From: Microthyrium microscopicum
Taxonomy: Eukaryota > Ascomycota > Dothideomycetes > Microthyriales > Microthyriaceae
NCBI GenBank assembly: GCA_010405405.1
Contig: MU004240.1
Coordinates: forward strand, 760,217 to 824,216
Direction of reading: 5' to 3'
Length of the DNA stretch: 64,000 nt
The notes below the pieces were generated by a model. That model was not told the origin of the DNA. It saw nothing but the letters and a program-made list of their open reading frames with translations, and did no database searches. A program made the translations under genes and the position numbers. The stretch's first letter is position 1. Every line of letters starts with the position of its first letter. Of the stretch, positions 57,513 to 64,000 are shown piece after piece.

Positions 57513-59742
57513 GAAATGGACAACAGGAATGGACAGCTATTCTCGTGGAGACCAGCTGTTGTGGGAGGTGGGCGCAATGGTTTGGAGGGAATGGGAAGTC
57601 GCTAATCGGCTGAATAAACAGTATTGAGGCGTATCGCGAGAGCAATATGCACTGGTGACTACTCAGATATAGATGTCTAGTAAACAATTGTAAGGTGTCG
57701 AGAATCTATTATTATTGTTGTATGTGGTTGTTATGCATCGCGTGCATCGCACCTGCCTCTATCGCACGCGACGTTCCTGCCCACCTCGGCCTCGTGGCTA
57801 GTGAATGTGGCTGATGCAGTGCACTCGCCACATCCCATTAGTCGGGCCGTGAGAACCTTTTCTCAACATCGTACTACTGTAAGTACTCTACAGTCCTCTA
57901 CTCACATCAGAGTATATCAAAAGAGAGTGGTCAACTTACGCCTCCTTCGAATAGCAAAGAATACTTTCGATACGTGGTCGGTAGGCAGTCAAAAAAGCAG
58001 ATGCTGTGCGCATAACAATCCTAGAGTGTAGGATGTGTCAACGATGCACTTCACTGACTCTTTTGCAAACGGTCGAGCCAGTACATACATGGAAAGATCC
58101 TCGATATATTGGATCAAGGCATCGCCATGTTTCAGGCCGCGCCTCCTGACGCCTTAGAGAATACTCTTCCATCCTGCTGTGATACCAATTCCAGTAGGTA
58201 CTCGCGATCGCATGTTCCTCGATTCTGTATTCTCCAACAAGGTTTGAAACAACTGGCCGATTGCGGCACATCATACAAAGCATGAACCATTTTCTCGCAC
58301 GTTTCTTCTAGGTTCTTGTCGACTCTATCCTTGTGTTGCTCGTCGACCCCATGGCCTGGTTCACACTTGAAATCTATGCATCGCAGTCCCTCACCACCAT
58401 GATGGAACATGCCATGGCTGATACCATACTTCTAATACTCTAGCATTTACTGGGTGTGGCTGGCGCCTAGTGCGCAAGCTCTTATGCAGTCCTCAAATTG
58501 TTCAATTCTTCGGGTAAGCCGCTCTTATTCCATTATAACCAAATATGTACATCCGACGTTGGCTCATGTACTTCAGACGCCAGCTTCTTCTCTTACCTGG
58601 AGCCGCCCTGCCTGTTTTGGACCGGAGTCTTCCCAGGCTGTCACTAGACACTTCGTACTATTTTATGCAGGAACGGACTATTATTGAACAACTTTCCGCC
58701 TGCGTTTGATGAGACAGGACCCCCACGACCAGGTCGTTCCAAACAACTATACTCTGGTCGTCTCGATGACCCGGTACATTCATTCTTTGCTTAGTTCCAC
58801 AGCCCTGCTAGATCAGCAGCAATGTTTCCAATTGTTCCAGTAAAGGCTTTGCGCGGTTTAATCGGCAAGGCATCCAGTTGGTCAGGAGATATTAACTTTC
58901 GCTCCTTGGATGAAGTCTGCAGTTATGCAGTTCAGAATAGCGCCACCAGCTTCGACAACTTTGTATCATCTACAGGTTGGTCGTCATGTAAATACATCAT
59001 GGTTGATCCCAGATCATTCGAGAACATCTCTCAACCCAGTCAGATCTACCATACTACCGCGTAAAGCGACGTAGTTCCAAAATGCTGAACCTATGGCTCT
59101 CTCACATGAACAGCTTTTACGCTGGGATCTATGAGACAAGCTCTGTCTCGTTACTCATTATATGAATAGTACATCAGCAGAAGCGCAAGTTTGGCAGGCG
59201 ACGACCTATAAAATGGCATATAAGAATGCGGTAAGAGATCATGAGGCATTGCAATTGCCAATCACAGCGGACTTGCTCCTCTCGAGTGGCTTGGTTTCTC
59301 ATTGCGTCCAAGGCCTTCCCCTCTTTAGGCGTATTGTTAGTTCCTAATTGTAGAACTAATTCCATCGGAAAACATTTTGGCGTCATCCCTCATCTGGACT
59401 CTGACTCCATCCAAGGCCCGGCCCGGATATCTATCATTTGTGGCGCCCGCGAGAACTTCGATAGCGGGGACCAAGTACACTATGGTATGCATGAAATAAT
59501 TCCAGGGAGGCTGATAGCACGCGCTTGTCTATGCCATTTCGGTGTACTGTCATATCTCCCGCTGCCTTATAGATCAGCATGCTTCCGCCACCTGCTAAAG
59601 CCAATACTAACCATTTGCTCACCAGAAATGTCCCTTCCTCTCTCATACTTGGACATTGTTGATTTCGACGACGACGATAACACACGGGTGAGGCCGATTA
59701 CTGTTTTGCTGATCCCGCGCTAATACGTTAAGATCCAAGCAG
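57513..59742. other. Gene-poor region with weak coding signals
   Basis: About 2.2 kb. Some short frames start with ATG and have protein-like composition (58822-59064 plus, 80 aa; 58132-58410 minus, 92 aa) but show no domain and do not join into one gene. It may contain a decayed gene, fast-evolving small genes or only promoter sequence for the large gene. Confidence 0.4.
58132..58410 (-). CDS. Possible small Cys-containing protein (92 aa), uncertain
   Basis: An intact frame with ATG at 58410. The product is charged and contains several Cys, including SCFKPC and RGTC, and ends FSKASGGAA. No signal peptide and no recognised domain. It is reported because composition is more protein-like than that of the surrounding frames, but it could be chance. 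Confidence 0.22.
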   Translation of the reverse strand: MFHHGGEGLRCIDFKCEPGHGVDEQHKDRVDKNLEETCEKMVHALYDVPQSASCFKPCWRIQNRGTCDREYLLELVSQQDGRVFSKASGGAA

Positions 59743-60410
59743 TTCGAATAGCATGCGTTGGGGAGGTCCAAGAGTTGGACGTCCCCAAGTTCGAGTCTAT
59801 CACCGTCTTAGCCTCCGATCTAATCTTTCGTGACGATTACTCCTTTGTCTCCGATCTTAGTCGCTTCATCGGCGTACCCCTATCAGCGCGCAAAGTTCAG
59901 CTGGACGGTTACTGGAACATTGACCGACGGAATGACGAAGCTGCCTCGCTTTTCCCCAACTGCGACATGGGCGCACTCGACCCCCAGCAACCAGTGTTTG
60001 GTTCTGTTCCCGATTTCTGGAGTCAGGATACTGGACCTGTAATTGTCGCACGGATAGATCAAAAACCGCTTCATCCTCTACATGCGGCCGCACTCGTTTC
60101 CTTTGCCATGAAGGAAATGAAAGGTCCCTTCCGCGAGTGTATGGATATTGAGAGAGCTTGGACACATCTTCATGGCGCCAAGGAGATGATATTCGAGCGA
60201 AGAAGAGAAACTCTTGCTCAAGCAAGCCCGATCCAGTTCGCAGAGTTCTTTCGAGAATACAGACAGCGAAGAGTTCAGGGACGACCTGATCTCGCGCTTC
60301 CCTGGCATCAGTTGAACCACCGTCAACGAGTAGAGATACAAAAATTGTCGCCAGAGGAAATCGAACCGAGACCTGAATGGGCCAATGTGCCAACACCATT
60401 TGCTGTATGA
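59743..60410 (+). CDS. Possible 3' exon or gene remnant, uncharacterised (about 222 codons)
   Basis: A long frame after a good acceptor (CCAAGCAG at 59742) encodes VRIACVGEVQELDVPKFESI and continues to a stop at 60410 with normal coding composition (IQFAEFFREYRQRR, LPWHQLNHRQRVEIQKLSPE). There is no ATG near its start. The obvious upstream candidate exon (59626-59687) does not give an open frame when joined to it in any phase. So either the true 5' exons were not found or this is the surviving end of a broken host gene. No family is recognised. Confidence 0.4.
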
Positions 60411-61160
60411 TCCTAACCCACGACACGGTCGACACTTATGAGGCTTGGAACCGAGATACCCATATTTAGCCTGGAGTTATGTTGCTTTGGTATGCAAACA
60501 TCATGAAGGACGGTAACAGATAACGACTTACGAACGATAACTTTGAATAAATAGACTTAGCGTTTTGCATGCCTATCTGCTATATTGGGCAAAGTACCAG
60601 AGAATCCAACGTATATGAAAACTGTGTTTTGATTTCTATTCTCGTCATACTTTGCTGCTTACTCAATATCTCAAATGAGAGCTCATCTGTTCTACGTTCC
60701 CACACTATCTGTTCTTTCATGTCTTACTAGGCGTATGTTAACTTTCCGGCTATTGTATCTACTGTTTAGTATCGAGGATGTCTCAGCTTAGATATGAGCC
60801 AGTACATACTCTTGAGAGCGTAGCAATGCCATATTTTACTCATTTATGAACATTCCAGACGACCTCATAGTGTTATAGATGTTCCCCTCCCTTGGCAATT
60901 TATTCCGATCAAATTGTCAATCAGATTGTTGGTATTTCTGTCTTCGATGCATGTGAGAATTTGTAGAGTTTATATTGCTATCTCCTTTTAAAAAGTCTGA
61001 GCACACGTGTGACCTTTACTGCCACATCTTGATGAGTCCTACAATATGTCTCTATTCAATACCATAATTATCGAGGAGACAATCACATGTCTCAAACCGC
61101 CGTATTAAACATCCACAGCAAACATAAATTGAACCTTTTCCCTCCCCTAAGATATTGCCC
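60411..61160. other. Intergenic region, no gene seen
   Basis: 750 AT-rich bases between the uncertain gene remnant and the CFEM gene. Nothing beyond short frames. Confidence 0.5.
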
Positions 61161-61811
61161 TTATAGAACCATAACTGCCGCAGCACCCATCAGGGCTGCC
61201 ACAGCCAATGGTGCTTGTGTTGCTGCCGCAAATCCAGACTTGGCCGTTGTGCTGGTTGATTTGGCAGTGCTTGCGGCACCGCCGGTTGTTTTGCTAGCTC
61301 CGGGGGCAGAGCTCGTCGCCGCCTTCCTCTTAGTCGCGGTGGGTGCAGCGTCGGGGTTGATAGTGATGCCCTGGGATGCGCAGAGGTTAACGCTGACCTC
61401 TTTCATCTCTAAATCACGAATCAGCAGCCATTCAGTAGGAATATATCGAGTAGAAGAGATAGGTAAACACATCGAGACGTACTTGACAAATCGGATGGTT
61501 GACAGACGCTGTCAGCCTTTGTCAGGCAGCGGGTGACTCTGTCCTGAACTTCTGGAGTGCAAGCACATTTGGCATCGGTGGGTGCGCAACCAGCTTTGGA
61601 AGCGGCTTTCTTGATGCATGCAAACTAGATTTGATATTAGTGAGACTTCTAGACTTGCCCAGCGTGTCACCTCTCCAAAAAACCGTCGCTCATTTGATGT
61701 GGGTCAACTTACAGCGCAGTCCGGAAATCCGGCGACCTTCAACATAGTATCATCTTGAGCGATGACTGTGGTCGCCAGAACGGCAAGAATTGATACAAAA
61801 GTGACCTTCAT
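61161..61811 (-). CDS. CFEM-domain protein, secreted and probably GPI-anchored (162 aa)
   Basis: Exons in reading order are 61811-61713, 61624-61483 and 61408-61161; phases close. A signal peptide covers about residues 1-18 (MKVTFVSILAVLATTVIA). The spliced protein then has eight cysteines in CFEM spacing: FPDCA, ACIKK, AGC, the pair KCAC in TDAKCACT, TRC, SVC and NLC. The Asp of TDAKC is in the position of the haem-iron ligand known from Candida CFEM proteins. A Ser/Thr/Ala-rich stalk follows and the C-terminus is a hydrophobic tail (APLAVAALMGAAAVMVL) typical of GPI addition. CFEM proteins act in haem-iron uptake, wall stability or as effectors in plant-associated fungi; which applies here is unknown. 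Confidence 0.92.
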
Positions 61812-63115
61812 TGTGAATATCGAATGCTAAACGAGTGACTGGCTATCTTCAATGAGAATTTCAAAACTGGTGGAAAGAGCGAATTTTCAGTGATTAGAGT
61901 TTGTGAATCGAAAGAGCTCAGAAGCAATATCGACGGGCAGTTGAGATTAATATACCTCTTTGATTGATCGACTGGCTGAAAATTCTTGATCCCCAGCAAC
62001 GGACATTTACTGCGTTGCTTTGTTGGTTGGTGCAATATCGCCACTTGCTTGTCGGAGTCAATATATATTCAACACATGCGCCACTTGGTGCTACGACGAA
62101 GTAGATCATGTCAGTGCGGTTGTATCCAATTATGTCTTAATGCCTATCTTAATGTATAATGCTGCTAGATTTCATCTACTTTTGAGATCCAACAAATCAG
62201 CAGTCACTCTTCCTAGTTCCATATCATGTTTCGAGAACCTTTAGCATACTGCTATCTTCCATAGTATACTTATCATAAGACCCATAGCAAAGATGTTAGA
62301 AATGATTGAAATACACTAGAAGACACACCGGGGTATTATTACTCGATAGTTTGAGGTCGCGTCAATTCCCGAGAAGAGTAAGTACCTTCCAATACCGATC
62401 TAAAAGGTGCCAGTCTCCAAGATCTTTATGTCTTCCATCCTTTCGGTTAACGATTCTTCTGAAAAGACAGACAGTAAGAGGTACAAAGGTAAAATAGAGG
62501 CGAAGCAAAATATAGAACAATGAGTCTCATATTAATTAAATTCTCCCCTCACTACAGGAACGACTAATTGACCAGAGCAGAACTCTAAAGCCCTGACCTT
62601 TTCAAGCTATTATACTTGTTTACTCAGGGCCGCTCAGGGTAATGCCAGAGGAAGGTTACCATAACACTCAACGTCATTTTCCAACCATTAATGGGTTCTT
62701 CAAGGTCCTATCACATTAACACACTAGGCAATGAAGTAATCGTAGCAACTGCTCTCTTGAAGTGACGTAGGCAGGTAGTAGTTCCAGATGGTATAGAGTT
62801 TCAGTGCTTATATCGATCGACGGTGGTACTGGCCTCATTATCATGTTTATGAAAAGCTCGGTCTCGATCAAGATGCTCTTCCATTTCCTATGACTGACTT
62901 GCAGGATGTTACCTATATCACAGCCGTGGCTATAATTGACGCGACCTGCAACGACCTGGCGAAAGCTGTAGCATTTTGAGAATGTGAACTTGTCTTCGTT
63001 GCGGTGAGATCTTACTATTCACAAGCATTTCCCAGCGTGAAGATAAGTGCTAAGTTTGTGATTGAATATGACTCTTGAAGTAAATGGAAAATGAATATTG
63101 CTGGAATGCTGGTAA
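61812..63115. other. Intergenic region, no gene seen
   Basis: About 1.3 kb of AT-rich sequence holding the CFEM promoter and the 3' end of the last gene. Short frames without motifs only. Confidence 0.5.
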
Positions 63116-63505
63116 TCATTTGTTGCTTGCATTCTCCATAGTACCACCGATACTACCATCCTTGGTGAACTGCTTTCCAATGGCCCCTTCCTTATCAAAG
63201 GGTCCTCCCACCGCCTGGCCAATTGAGCCGATTGAACCTTTTTCTTTTCCATGTCAGATCATACAATCAAGAGGCTGTTAAGTTCGACCAACCAGTGAAT
63301 TGCTTGCCAATGGCTCCTTCAGAAGATAGCACGCCAGGCCCACTTGCTGTAGAATTTGCAGGTGTCTTGATGTCAGAGGACTGAAAGTGTTAGAAGTATC
63401 TTACATAGACCGATCGACTCGACGTTGAACAGAAAAACGCTGCAAATGTGTTGAGAGAGTACTTACCATGCCTCCACGTTGGTTAACGCCGCTACGTTCA
63501 GCCAT
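63116..63505 (-). CDS. Small repeat hydrophilin with GAIGKQFT motifs (84 aa)
   Basis: Exons in reading order are 63505-63467, 63380-63293 and 63243-63116; phases close although the second donor is GTTGGT. The product starts MAERSGVNQRGGMSSD. Two copies of EGAIGKQFT followed by xxGSIG occur at about residues 34-48 and 61-76, linked by a Gly-rich segment. It is hydrophilic, Gly-rich and without a signal or membrane helix, like small stress-induced fungal proteins. Function unknown; a protective role is inferred from composition. It has a TATA-like box and an AGGGG site upstream. Confidence 0.78.
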
Positions 63506-63566
63506 GATGTTTCAAAAGTTGGGTTAAATGTAAATCTGAATAACTTAAGCTCTGAAGATCGAATGT

Positions 63567-63575
63567 GTTTTATAA
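63567..63575 (-). promoter_or_regulatory. TATA-like box of the repeat hydrophilin gene
   Basis: TTATAAAAC in the gene orientation, about 62 bases before the ATG at 63505, the same distance as in the ABM gene. Confidence 0.55.
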
Positions 63576-63621
63576 GGGAGATCCAGCTTAAAGGTTTACT
63601 GTTGTAAGCGTCATTGAACAC

Positions 63622-63626
63622 AGGGG
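63622..63626 (+). promoter_or_regulatory. STRE-like AGGGG site
   Basis: AGGGG about 117 bases upstream of the repeat hydrophilin ATG. Weak alone; see the shared pattern with the other stress-type genes. Confidence 0.35.
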
Positions 63627-64000
63627 AGAGCTTTCATGACGTATTTCTGTTATCCTTCACATGTTTTCGAAGCTATGTCGTACTAAAATGTCAACACGCA
63701 GCTTGGGAAAATATACAAGATACTAGTTATCTTCGAAGTAATGGATACCGCTTGCGGTACATCACGAACATACACAAATAATTGGTACGCAAGATATGTA
63801 GAGTACTTAAGCCGGTGGCAGTTGTCAAGCCGGTTGCTTAGCAAATTCAGGCTTGAGCTTCTTAGTTCAGCGTATACTTGTATATTGATTAACAATTTTT
63901 TATGCAATACTCGTTATACTATTCAGTACAAGCAAACATGATATATGCGCACTATAGAAGCCTCTGGTAAAGCATGCTTTTAGTATCAATTCTGATCAGG

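Larger units (their letters stand above)
63506..64000. promoter_or_regulatory. Promoter region of the repeat hydrophilin, to the window edge
   Basis: 495 bases. TTATAAAAC on the minus strand (63567-63575) lies about 62 bases upstream of the ATG. AGGGG stands at 63622-63626. No further gene is visible before the right edge. Confidence 0.5.

Noticed and set aside
1-64000. Search for transposons, virus-like elements, tRNA and rRNA genes
   Set aside because: No terminal repeats, reverse transcriptase, integrase or transposase motifs, and no tRNA-like arm sequences were noticed by eye; a tRNAscan-type run could still find one.

Overview
The window looks like nuclear DNA of a filamentous ascomycete (Pezizomycotina). 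Nearly every recognisable gene is split by short introns of 45-90 bases with GT..AG ends and CTAAC/CTGAC-like branch points. The gene content is typical of the group: a HET-domain protein, a CFEM protein, a hacA-type bZIP factor, a TOR kinase and a long-chain alcohol oxidase. A placement in Leotiomycetes is only an impression from the style of the proteins. I saw no transposon, virus-like element, CRISPR array, rRNA or tRNA.

Layout. 1-2.65 kb: 3' part of a gene for a chymotrypsin-fold-like protein that runs off the left edge. 3.8-6.1 kb: a PIG-Y-like membrane protein converging on a DUF3445 haem N-demethylase-like protein. 6.5-11.7 kb: three co-oriented metabolic genes (epoxide hydrolase, FAD monooxygenase, mitochondrial CoA-transferase). 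12.1-18.2 kb: riboflavin synthase, a WRAP73-type WD protein, tRNA-dihydrouridine synthase and a FYVE protein. 19.7-30.9 kb: alcohol oxidase, RTR1/RPAP2-type phosphatase, BBC1-type SH3 protein and a TRF4/CID14-type poly(A) polymerase. 32.2-39.7 kb: a complete TOR kinase in six exons. 40.6-43.5 kb: a small ABM monooxygenase and a CYP52-like P450. 43.7-47 kb: a small hydrophilic protein and a HET protein. 47.2-48.3 kb: hacA. 51.4-57.5 kb: a secretory Ish1 stress protein, a small mitochondrial protein and a large C-terminally anchored protein. 57.5-61 kb is gene-poor with only weak coding signals. 61.2-63.5 kb: a GPI-type CFEM protein and a small repeat hydrophilin.

Common themes. The CYP52-like P450 and the long-chain alcohol oxidase could act in one omega-oxidation route, although about 20 kb apart. 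Stress response is a second theme: hacA (unfolded-protein response), Ish1 and two hydrophilins, with STRE-like AGGGG/CCCCT sites upstream of Ish1 and both hydrophilins. TOR, riboflavin synthase, Dus1, RTR1 and the poly(A) polymerase are housekeeping genes.

The most striking signal is in hacA: a predicted 20-base non-spliceosomal intron (47491-47510, minus strand) whose removal joins the bZIP frame exactly to a second long frame, with a five-codon upstream ORF in the leader. This matches the known IRE1-dependent fungal unfolded-protein switch and is not a new system. The least explained parts are the protease-like gene at the left edge, the 3.1 kb gene-free stretch upstream of hacA, and the weak coding signals at 57.5-60.4 kb.

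Exon models were derived by hand from splice motifs and checked for frame continuity. Expression and homology could not be tested here.
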